Source: Flavobacterium branchiicola
GTDB lineage: Bacteria > Bacteroidota > Bacteroidia > Flavobacteriales > Flavobacteriaceae
Reading direction: 5' to 3'
Length of the DNA: 64,000 nt
Assembly (NCBI RefSeq): GCF_018383905.1
Contig: NZ_JAGYWA010000004.1
Location: 124,001-188,000, forward strand
Shown here: positions 8,406-16,164 of the stretch, piece by piece
How the letters are laid out: each line of letters starts with the position of its first letter
Numbering within the stretch: the stretch's first letter is position 1
Notes under the pieces: generated by a model
The model's database searches: none
What the model saw: the letters and a program-made list of their open reading frames with translations, nothing else
Told to the model about the DNA's origin: nothing
Position numbers and translations under genes: made by a program

Positions 8406-9774
8406 TATATTTAAGTTTGCTTTCTTTCTGTTGATTTCCACTACTATGATGGCAAACGTCTCTCTTCCGAATATTTTTAGTGACAATATGGTCTTGCAGC
8501 GCAATACCGAAGTGAAAATTTGGGGTTGGGGAAATCCAAAAGAAGAAATTAAACTGGTTTCGAGCTGGAACAATCAGGAATATAAAACTGTTGCCAGCAA
8601 TCAGGCAATGTGGGAAATTATAATTAAAACTCCCGAAGCCGGCGGACCTTTTACAATTTCTATAAAAGGCTATAATGAAGTGGTTTTAAAAAATATTCTG
8701 ATTGGCGAAGTCTGGCTTTGTTCAGGACAATCAAATATGGAAATGTCGGCAAGTTGGGGAATTGACAACGGAGAAGAGGAAATGAAGAATGCAACAAATC
8801 CTAACATTCGTTTTTTTACTGTTCCGAAATTAACTGCTACAAATCCGCAGAATAATTTATTGGGAAACTGGGTAGAATCGACTCCGGAAACCATGAAATA
8901 TTTTAGTGCGATTGGTTACTTCTTTGCCAAACGTCTTCGCGAAGATTTGAAAAATGTTCCGATTGGTTTAATTTCTTCAAACTGGGGCGGAACTCCTGCA
9001 GAAATCTGGATACCGGAAGAAGTGGTAAACAACGATCCTGTTTTATTAGAAAATGCCAAAAAACTCAACGAACAAGAATACGGACCAAGACAACCTGGGC
9101 GCGCATATAATGCCATGATTTATCCAATTGTTGGTTATAAAATTGCAGGAACGCTTTGGTATCAAGGCGAATCGAATGTGGGGTCGTTGGTTTATGATAA
9201 AACGTTGGGAGCATTAATAACTTCCTGGAGAAAAGAATGGAAAGATGATTTTCCGTTTTATTATGTTCAGATTGCGCCTTATAAAACAGGAAGCAATAAT
9301 TTTTCGAATGTAACGGTTCGAAATTCACAACGAAAACTTTTAAATGAAATCTCAAAAACCGGAATGGTTTTAACTTCAGATATTTCAGACACAATTGATA
9401 TTCATCCAAAGAATAAAAAATCGGTTGGGATTCGTTTGGCTAATTTAGCTTTAGCCAATACTTACAAAACCAATTCTAATTTGGTAAACGGCCCACTTTA
9501 CAAAGACTTTAAAACAGAAAATAACAAAGCCGTAGTTTCATTTGATTACGCTGATGGATTACATTTTACGAATAAATCTGCGAATCAATTTGAAATTGCC
9601 GGTGCCGATGGGGTTTTCTATTCCGCCGAGGCATTGATAAAAAACAATCAAATTATTTTAACGAGCAAAAAAGTTCCTAAACCTGAGAAAGTAAGATTTG
9701 CGTGGGGAAATACAACACAGCCTGATTTGTTTAATAAAGCAAATTTGCCGGCTTCTTGTTTTATGACGGAGTAG
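8395..9774 (+). CDS. SASA-type (sialate O-acetylesterase-like) esterase
   Basis: This is a 459-residue exported protein with a signal peptide of about 20 residues and the SGNH-type nucleophile motif CSGQSNMEM (Ser113). Further motifs are SNWGGTPAEIW and the block WYQGESN. The name sialate O-acetylesterase is historical; many members in polysaccharide loci deacetylate xylan or mannan. The overlap with the CE2-like gene and the mannan setting point to a second mannan deacetylase, possibly acting on a different hydroxyl. It is shorter than two-part SASA proteins of more than 600 residues. Confidence 0.85.
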   Translation: MKNNIFKFAFFLLISTTMMANVSLPNIFSDNMVLQRNTEVKIWGWGNPKEEIKLVSSWNNQEYKTVASNQAMWEIIIKTPEAGGPFTISIKGYNEVVLKNILIGEVWLCSGQSNMEMSASWGIDNGEEEMKNATNPNIRFFTVPKLTATNPQNNLLGNWVESTPETMKYFSAIGYFFAKRLREDLKNVPIGLISSNWGGTPAEIWIPEEVVNNDPVLLENAKKLNEQEYGPRQPGRAYNAMIYPIVGYKIAGTLWYQGESNVGSLVYDKTLGALITSWRKEWKDDFPFYYVQIAPYKTGSNNFSNVTVRNSQRKLLNEISKTGMVLTSDISDTIDIHPKNKKSVGIRLANLALANTYKTNSNLVNGPLYKDFKTENNKAVVSFDYADGLHFTNKSANQFEIAGADGVFYSAEALIKNNQIILTSKKVPKPEKVRFAWGNTTQPDLFNKANLPASCFMTE

Positions 9775-10111
9775 AATAATGGGCCACAGATTTTACGGAT
9801 TGAACGGATTAGCAATGATTTTTGCTTTTATTATCGTGTAGGACGAAGGATCGCACTAGAAACTTGACAAAGGTTGGCGACAAAAATTGTGGAGCTACTC
9901 GTGAAGATTCCTCGTTCCTCGGAATAGCATTATGGTAAAAAACTAAAAGTTCTCATCAACCCGTTTGCGTGAGGGATAGAGGCGGTATCCTTTTATGAAG
10001 CGATAGCGAAATAAAAGATATAGCCGAAAGCCCGACCCGCCGCGGCGGGACACGCCCAAAATAAACTTAGTAGCACAGAACCTTAGCACCTCAGGACCTA
10101 AAAAACAACCC
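9775..10111. repeat. 337-bp intergenic stretch of several dispersed repeats
   Basis: Nothing here looks coding. In order it holds a phrase CACAGATTTTACGGATT near 9784 (related to repeats at 34090-34161), a structured repeat at 9965-10056 shared with 17475-17556, a perfect 14-bp palindrome CCCGCCGCGGCGGG at 10036-10049, and a phrase CTTAGTAGCACAGAACCTTA at 10066-10085 that recurs at 54127-54146. The GC-rich palindrome stands out in an AT-rich genome. Confidence 0.65.
9965..10056 (+). repeat. Structured dispersed repeat, copy 1
   Basis: The core reads GATAGAGGCGGTATCCTTTT, then a variable insert, then AAAAGATATAGCCG. The inner stem CTTTTAT/ATAAAAG encloses GAAGCGATAGCGAA. The same frame with a different inner stem occurs on the opposite strand at 17475-17556. 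The function is unknown; a non-coding RNA or transcript-end element is possible. Confidence 0.6.
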
Positions 10112-12427
10112 ATGAAAAATAAAAAAATACTAATTATTGGAGTTTTTACTCTGTTTACCGTTGGAAATATGAATGCACAAAAAAAGCCGTATCTGGATAA
10201 AAATAAAACTATTGAACAACGTATCGACTTGCTTTTACCTTTGATGACTTTGGAAGAAAAAGTGGGACAAATGAATCAATATAATGGTTTTTGGGATGTT
10301 ACAGGACCAGCGCCAAAAGGTGGAACGGCGGAATTAAAATACGAACATTTAAGAAAAGGATTGGTCGGATCGATGCTGACGGTTCGCGGAGTGAAAGAAG
10401 TTCGTGCGGTACAGAAAATTGCAGTTGAAGAAACGCGATTAGGAATTCCGTTGATTATTGGTTTTGACGTAATACATGGTTATAAAACGTTAAGCCCGAT
10501 TCCGTTGGCTGAAGCAGCAAGTTGGGATTTGGAAGCGATTAAAAAATCGGCGGCAATTGCGGCTGATGAAGCTTCTGCATCTGGAATTAACTGGACTTTT
10601 GGACCAAATGTAGATGTTGCCAATGATGCCCGCTGGGGACGTGTGATGGAAGGTGCAGGAGAAGATCCTTATTTAGGAAGTAAAATAGGTTACGCACGTG
10701 TAAAAGGTTTTCAGGGAGAAACGGTTGCCGATTTAGCTAAAGTAAATACCATTGCGGCCTGTGCAAAACACTTTGCAGCGTATGGTTACGTAGAAGCTGG
10801 TTTGGAATATAATATTGTAGACATAAGTAATTCTAAATTATATAACTCGGTTTTGCCTCCTTTTGAAGCTACGGTAGAAGCGGGAGTACGTACGTTTATG
10901 AATTCGTTTAATACTTTGAATGGTGTTCCGGCAACAGGAAATGTCTTTTTACAAAGGGATATTTTAAAAGGAAAATGGAAGTTTGATGGATTTGTAATTT
11001 CAGATTATGCTTCAATTCGTGAAATGATTGCACACGGTTATGCAAAAGATGAGGCTGATGCAACGGCAAAAGCGGTTATTGCAGGTTCTGATATGGATAT
11101 GGAATCGTATTTGTATGTTGCAAAATTGGTTGATTTGGTAAAAGCTGGAAAAGTAAAAGAAGCTTTGGTTGATGATGCGGTTCGCCGAATTCTGCGTGTG
11201 AAATTTGAATTAGGATTATTTGATGATCCGTACAGATATTGCGATGAAAAACGCGAAAAAGAAGTGGTAGGAAGTAAAGCCAATAATGATGGTGTTTTGG
11301 ATATGGCGAAGAAATCTATTGTTTTATTAAAAAATGCTTGTCCGACGGGGCGGAAAGAGAATTTGCTTCCGCTAAAAAAATCCGGACAGAAAATTGCTTT
11401 AATTGGCGCTTTAGCAAATGATAAAAATAGTCCATTGGGAAGCTGGAGAATTGCTGCGGATGATAATACAGCAGTCTCAGTTTTAGAAGGAATGCAGCAA
11501 TACAAAGACAATCAATTGGTTTTTGAAAAAGGTGTTGATTTACTAAAACAAAAAGCAACTTTCTTAACGGAAACGGTTTTTAATACAACAGATAAAAGCG
11601 GATTTGAAGCAGCAAAAACAGCCGCAAAAGATGCTGATGTTGTCGTAATGGTTTTAGGAGAATACGGTTTCCAAAGTGGTGAGGGAAGAAGCAGAACTGA
11701 TTTGAATTTGCCTGGTTTACAACAGGAATTGTTAGAAGAAATCTACAAAGTAAATCCGAATGTGGTTTTAGTTTTAAATAATGGTCGTCCGTTGAGTATT
11801 CCGTGGGCTGCTGAAAATGTTCCTGCAATTGTTGAGGCGTGGCAGTTAGGAACTCAAACGGGAAATGCTGTTGCGCAGGTTTTATACGGAGATTATAATC
11901 CGAGTGGTAAATTGCCAATGTCGTTTCCTAGAAATGTTGGACAGGTTCCTATTTATTATAATAAATACAGCACAGGAAGACCAATTGACAGCGATAAAAA
12001 TGTTTTTTGGTCACATTATATGGATGTGGAAAAAACGCCTCAATTTCCGTTTGGTTTTGGATTGAGTTACACCACTTTCGATTATAAAAACTTAAAACTG
12101 AATAAAACATCTTTTGCAAAAGGGGAAAAAGTTGAGGTTAGCGTTGCCGTAACAAACTCTGGGAATTACGATGGAAAAGAGGTTGTACAATTGTACATTC
12201 ATGATGAATACGCGAGTATTGTACGTCCAATTAAGGAATTGAAAGGTTTTGAATTGGTAAACTTGAAAAAAGGAGAAACTAAAACTGTCACGTTTGCTTT
12301 AACCGATAAAGAACTTGGTTTTTATGATAATGAAGGAAAGTATTTAGTTGAACCGGGAACTTTTAAAATAATGGTTGGAGGAAGTTCTGAAAAAGGTTTA
12401 GAAAGTGGTTTTGAAATAAATTTCTAA
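10112..12427 (+). CDS. bglX: GH3 beta-glucosidase (BglX-like)
   Basis: This 771-residue exported enzyme has a signal peptide of about 22 residues. It contains the GH3 (alpha/beta)8 barrel with nucleophile Asp298 in GFVISDYAS and a second alpha/beta sandwich domain (about 400-640, including VVMVLGEYGFQSGEG). The fibronectin III-like C-terminal domain spans about 690-771. The length and layout match periplasmic BglX. It releases glucose from non-reducing ends of beta-gluco-oligosaccharides; in this locus it would trim glucosyl residues of glucomannan oligomers. It sits downstream of the esterases but is separated by repeats, so it may have its own promoter. Confidence 0.93.
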   Translation: MKNKKILIIGVFTLFTVGNMNAQKKPYLDKNKTIEQRIDLLLPLMTLEEKVGQMNQYNGFWDVTGPAPKGGTAELKYEHLRKGLVGSMLTVRGVKEVRAVQKIAVEETRLGIPLIIGFDVIHGYKTLSPIPLAEAASWDLEAIKKSAAIAADEASASGINWTFGPNVDVANDARWGRVMEGAGEDPYLGSKIGYARVKGFQGETVADLAKVNTIAACAKHFAAYGYVEAGLEYNIVDISNSKLYNSVLPPFEATVEAGVRTFMNSFNTLNGVPATGNVFLQRDILKGKWKFDGFVISDYASIREMIAHGYAKDEADATAKAVIAGSDMDMESYLYVAKLVDLVKAGKVKEALVDDAVRRILRVKFELGLFDDPYRYCDEKREKEVVGSKANNDGVLDMAKKSIVLLKNACPTGRKENLLPLKKSGQKIALIGALANDKNSPLGSWRIAADDNTAVSVLEGMQQYKDNQLVFEKGVDLLKQKATFLTETVFNTTDKSGFEAAKTAAKDADVVVMVLGEYGFQSGEGRSRTDLNLPGLQQELLEEIYKVNPNVVLVLNNGRPLSIPWAAENVPAIVEAWQLGTQTGNAVAQVLYGDYNPSGKLPMSFPRNVGQVPIYYNKYSTGRPIDSDKNVFWSHYMDVEKTPQFPFGFGLSYTTFDYKNLKLNKTSFAKGEKVEVSVAVTNSGNYDGKEVVQLYIHDEYASIVRPIKELKGFELVNLKKGETKTVTFALTDKELGFYDNEGKYLVEPGTFKIMVGGSSEKGLESGFEINF

Positions 12428-12845
12428 GGGACAAAGCTGCAAAGGGACAAAGGTTCAAAGTTTTTAATCTCGCAAAGACGCGAAGTCGCAAAGTTTCGGG
12501 AGCAAAGTTTTTTGAATAGCCCCTAGCTTTAGCTGGGGGATAAAATTTGAATTTGAAAAGGCTTTAGCCAAACTAGCGCTAGTTTGGCTAAAGCCCTTTT
12601 AAATCTGTCTATTTTTACATCCAGCTAAAGCTGGACGCAATTCAAACTTAAATATTTTAAAAATTAAATTTTCCGTCTTCGCGACTTTGTGAGATTAAAT
12701 GACAACAGGAATAATTCTCTCTCGCTCCCGATAGCTATCTGGATAGGAAATCCACAAGATTTTTTTATCTCCTGAATCTGCCAAATCTGCGGGAGTTTTT
12801 TGTATTTTTAAAATCTATTAAAACTCCAACTTTTAAATTAAAATA
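12428..12845. repeat. 418-bp intergenic stretch with nested inverted repeats
   Basis: Non-coding. It holds GGACAAAG repeats at its left edge, the nested inverted-repeat element at 12464-12698, a GATAGCTATC palindrome at 12730-12739, and a phrase CTGAATCTGCCAAATCTGCG near 12773 of a kind common in flavobacterial spacers. No promoter box was found for the reductase gene that follows. Confidence 0.65.
12464..12698. repeat. MITE-like nested inverted-repeat element
   Basis: The outer arms 12464-12485 and 12677-12698 pair over 22 bp with two mismatches. Inside lie an AGCT-rich hairpin at 12520-12538, a perfect 36-bp palindrome at 12560-12595, and the hairpin CCAGCTAAAGCTGG at 12621-12634. The motif AGCTAAAGC recurs through all three inner parts. 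No transposase is present, which would fit a non-autonomous element. Confidence 0.7.
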
Positions 12846-13802
12846 ATGAAATATAACAGATGTGGAAGAAGCGGTTTATTACTGCCTGAAATTTCCTTAG
12901 GATTGTGGCATAATTTCGGATCGGTAGATAATTTTGAAAATGCAGAAAGTATTGCTGTCGAAGCTTTCGATAAAGGGATTACTCATTATGACCTTGCGAA
13001 TAATTATGGACCTGTTCCGGGTTCTGCAGAAACTAATTTTGGAAAAATTTTATGGCATAATTTTCAGGGAAATCTTCGTGATGAAATTATTATTTCAACA
13101 AAAGCCGGCTACACAATGTGGGATGGTCCTTATGGAGACTGGGGTTCAAGAAAATATCTATTATCAAGTTTAGACCAAAGTTTAAAGAGAATGAAGGTCG
13201 ATTATGTTGATATTTTTTATTCGCATCGTCCGGATCCTGAAACTCCAATTGAAGAAACGATGATGGCTTTAGACTACGCAGTGAGAAGCGGAAAAGCGTT
13301 GTATGTCGGAATCAGTAATTATTCTGCAGAACAGACTCGTGTTGCAGTTGATGTTTTGAAACAATTAGGAACGCCATGTTTGATTCATCAGGCAAAATAT
13401 TCGATGTTGGAACGTTGGGTTGAAAACGGACTTTTAGATGTTTTGGAGGAAAAAGGAGTAGGCTGTATTGCGTTTTCGCCTTTGGCGCAAGGACTTTTAA
13501 CGGATAAATACTTAAACGGAATTCCTGAAAATTCAAGAGCTCATAATCCGAACGGGCATTTGAAAGAAGATGAGGTTACGCAGGAGCGCATTCAGAAATT
13601 GATTCAACTGAATGAAATTGCTCAAAATAGAAATCAGTCTTTGGCGCAAATGGCTTTGGCCTGGCTGCAAAAAGATAAACGAATTACTTCGGTTTTGATT
13701 GGTGCAAGTTCGGTAAAACAATTATGTAATAATATTGATTGTTTGCAGAATACGGAGTTTTCGCATGACGAACTGAATGCGATTGAGAAGATATTAGCAT
13801 GA
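12846..13802 (+). CDS. Aldo/keto reductase (YghZ/GpsA-like subgroup)
   Basis: This 318-residue cytosolic NADPH-dependent oxidoreductase has a TIM barrel. The catalytic tetrad is visible as Asp and Tyr in HYDLANNYG, Lys in STKAGYTMW and His in YSHRPDPET. The C-terminal nucleotide-binding strand reads VLIGASSVKQL. The sequence resembles the E. coli YghZ branch, which reduces small aldehydes such as L-glyceraldehyde 3-phosphate. It lies inside the mannan locus but between repeat blocks, so a role in mannan use is only inferred from position. Confidence 0.88.
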   Translation: MKYNRCGRSGLLLPEISLGLWHNFGSVDNFENAESIAVEAFDKGITHYDLANNYGPVPGSAETNFGKILWHNFQGNLRDEIIISTKAGYTMWDGPYGDWGSRKYLLSSLDQSLKRMKVDYVDIFYSHRPDPETPIEETMMALDYAVRSGKALYVGISNYSAEQTRVAVDVLKQLGTPCLIHQAKYSMLERWVENGLLDVLEEKGVGCIAFSPLAQGLLTDKYLNGIPENSRAHNPNGHLKEDEVTQERIQKLIQLNEIAQNRNQSLAQMALAWLQKDKRITSVLIGASSVKQLCNNIDCLQNTEFSHDELNAIEKILA

Positions 13803-13843
13803 TGTTTTGAAAATGAAAAATACAATTAGTAAGATATAAATTG

Positions 13844-14021
13844 ATATTCCGGAGGAATATTTCGTTGGTAGAAAAAAAATATTGTTATCCATTGTGTCCT
13901 GTAGGGACACTTGTTTTTGCGTAAATAATATAGATTGCTCATCAATCAAACGTTCCTAACGGAACGTAAAATTACAATTCATATTTAATTTTTGCTACCG
14001 ACGAGACATTCCTACGGAATG
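13844..14021. repeat. Array of hairpins with overall dyad symmetry
   Basis: Four perfect hairpins occur in about 178 bp: ATATTCC/GGAATAT at 13844-13860, GTGTCC/GGACAC at 13894-13910, ACGTTCC/GGAACGT at 13950-13967 and CATTCC/GGAATG at 14007-14021. A smaller one, GATTG/CAATC, lies at 13933-13947. Outer arms TTCGTTGGTAG (13861-13871) and CTACCGACGAG (13995-14005) are near complements. It is non-coding, between convergent genes, and the function is unknown. Confidence 0.7.
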
Positions 14022-14098
14022 AAATTAACAAATGAAAAATATCCCGAAGCGTCGGCATAAAACCTGTCGGGTTTGAAATATATAGAATATCGTTTTTT

Positions 14099-16078
14099 TT
14101 ATTTAATAATCATCGCCAATCCTCCACCGCTTGCCAACTTATATTTCAATTTAGTTGTAGAATCAACGGTAATAATTTCTTTTTTATAATCTACAGCTGC
14201 TTTATCTGCATTTACACCATCGGAGAAAATCTCGGCTTGGTATTTTTTGCCTTTTTCAAGGAAAGAAAAATCAACTGTAATATCTCTGGAATCCCAATTT
14301 GTAATGGTTCCTAAATACCAGATATTATCTTTCTTACGGGCAATTGAAACGAATTTTCCAACTTCACCATCTAAAGCGACAGTTTCATCAAAAGTGGTTG
14401 GAACTTTAGCAATAAAATCAGTGCTTTCCTGTTCCTTAATAAAAGCGGTCGGACTATCTGCCATCATTTGTAAAGGTGCTTCAAAAATGGTGTAAAGCGC
14501 CAATTGATGACATCTTGTTCCCTGACTCATTGGGTTGGAATGACTTGGTTTGAATTCGCTTTTGGTTGCATTTCGCATTGCGCCCGGAGTATAATCCATC
14601 GGGCCAGCCATCATTCTGATAAACGGAATTGTAGTATCGTACAAAGGAACATCATCATTCGGTGTCCATTTATTATTTTCTAAACCTTTTACGCCTTCAA
14701 AATTTAAAATATTTGGAAATACTCTCTGAATTCCGGTTGGTTTGTAAATACCGTGAAAATCTAAAACTAATTTATAATTTGCCGCTTTTTGAGCAATATC
14801 ATATACCGAATTTACCATTTTAGCATCGTCACGATCTAAGAAATCAACTTTAAAACCTTTGATTCCTAAGCTGGCATAATTCTTCAATATTCCATCTGTG
14901 TTTTTGGTCAAAGCCATCCACGAGCTCCAAAGAATAATCCCGACATTTCGTTCTTTTCCGTAGGCGATTAAAGCTTCCAAATCAACATTTGGATTATGTT
15001 TCATAATGTCTTCTTCCAGACTCCAGCCTTCATCCAAAACCACATATTCTACTTTATTTTTAGAAGCAAAATCAATGTAATATTTATACGTCTGGGTATT
15101 GATTCCGGCTTTAAAATCTATATTATAAATGTTCCAGTCGTTCCACCAATCCCAGGCCACTTTTCCGGGTTTAATCCACGAAATATCTTTTATTTTTGAA
15201 GGTTCGGATAATTTCTGAACCATATCATTATTCGCTAAAGCGGCATCATTTTCAGAAATCACAATTGCTCTCCACGGAAAAGTTCGAGTTCCTTTTGTTT
15301 TAACCAAATAATCTGCCCTTTCGGTAATTAAACGGTTGATATTGTTAAATCCGCCGTTGGTTTCTTTTAAAGGATATTTAGAAAAACGAGATTCAAAACC
15401 CGATTTATCTTTGTTATTCGTTACAAATAAACCTGGATAATCTTCGAGATTGGCTTCCAGGAAAACCGCTTTTTTATGGTTTTTGTAATCAATTAAAAAC
15501 GGAAGAAATGCTAAAGTATCTTTTGCAAATTCACTAATTTTTTTGTTTTCATAATGTGCTTCAAAAGAAGAAATATAAGGATCTTTAGGGTTTCTTAAAT
15601 CTCTTACATACGGCATTAAAGTATTGTAATCTTGATCAAAATTTAAAACTACTTCTTCCGATTTTACTGTAATATCCTTTTTCTTTCTGGTAATAAAACG
15701 ATACGCAGCGCCATCATCAAAGACACGATATTCAATACTGAAATCATTTTTGAAGTTTAAAGTCAGTTGATTGTAATGGTTATGAACGGATTTCTTTTTG
15801 TAAAGTGGCGTTTCAAATGAAGTATTTAGACTTTCTTTTTTTGAATTTAAAACAACTGGATTTTTTCCTAAAACCTGAATTTCATCCAAAGTTAATGACA
15901 TTTCAGATGGAGCTACAATCAAATCTTTTTCATGAGAAATGGTCCATGAAATTTTATCATTTACAGTAATCTTAACTTCAATTTTTCCGTTTGGAGAATT
16001 TACCGTGAAGTCTTGTTTCTTCTGTGAAAAAGAAAGATTTAAGAATAATAAGCAAAAAAGGATAAAGGTGTTTTTCAT
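14099..16078 (-). CDS. GH97 glycosidase, predicted retaining alpha-galactosidase
   Basis: This 659-residue exported enzyme has a signal peptide of about 18 residues, an N-terminal beta-sandwich (about 25-290), a catalytic barrel (about 300-560) and a small C-terminal sheet. The motif GFKVDFLDRDD supplies Asp412, and NFEGVKGLE supplies Glu467. Retaining GH97 alpha-galactosidases use an Asp nucleophile and a Glu acid/base with this spacing, whereas inverting SusB-type alpha-glucosidases lack the Asp. I therefore infer removal of alpha-1,6-galactose from galactomannan. It is the last gene of the leftward mannan block, 86 bp after the GH5_7 gene. Confidence 0.88.
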   Translation of the reverse strand: MKNTFILFCLLFLNLSFSQKKQDFTVNSPNGKIEVKITVNDKISWTISHEKDLIVAPSEMSLTLDEIQVLGKNPVVLNSKKESLNTSFETPLYKKKSVHNHYNQLTLNFKNDFSIEYRVFDDGAAYRFITRKKKDITVKSEEVVLNFDQDYNTLMPYVRDLRNPKDPYISSFEAHYENKKISEFAKDTLAFLPFLIDYKNHKKAVFLEANLEDYPGLFVTNNKDKSGFESRFSKYPLKETNGGFNNINRLITERADYLVKTKGTRTFPWRAIVISENDAALANNDMVQKLSEPSKIKDISWIKPGKVAWDWWNDWNIYNIDFKAGINTQTYKYYIDFASKNKVEYVVLDEGWSLEEDIMKHNPNVDLEALIAYGKERNVGIILWSSWMALTKNTDGILKNYASLGIKGFKVDFLDRDDAKMVNSVYDIAQKAANYKLVLDFHGIYKPTGIQRVFPNILNFEGVKGLENNKWTPNDDVPLYDTTIPFIRMMAGPMDYTPGAMRNATKSEFKPSHSNPMSQGTRCHQLALYTIFEAPLQMMADSPTAFIKEQESTDFIAKVPTTFDETVALDGEVGKFVSIARKKDNIWYLGTITNWDSRDITVDFSFLEKGKKYQAEIFSDGVNADKAAVDYKKEIITVDSTTKLKYKLASGGGLAMIIK

Positions 16079-16092
16079 GCTGTTTTTTTTAA

Positions 16093-16159
16093 ACCATATA
16101 AGTGATATAAGTTTAATTTAGACAAAGTTTAAAGCAAACTTTTATACCACTTATATGGT
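16093..16159. repeat. Inverted repeat between GH5_7 and GH97 genes
   Basis: ACCATATAAGTG at 16093-16104 and its exact complement at 16148-16159 flank 43 bp. The left arm continues as GATATAA, and 17 of 18 bases of that phrase recur at 52037-52054. This indicates a dispersed element rather than a local operator. No T run follows, so it is not a standard terminator. Confidence 0.55.
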
Positions 16160-16164
16160 GAAAA

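Noticed and set aside
11038..11511. 157-residue minus-strand frame inside the GH3 gene
   Set aside because: It is fully inside a strongly coding gene on the other strand and has Ser/Phe-rich shadow composition.
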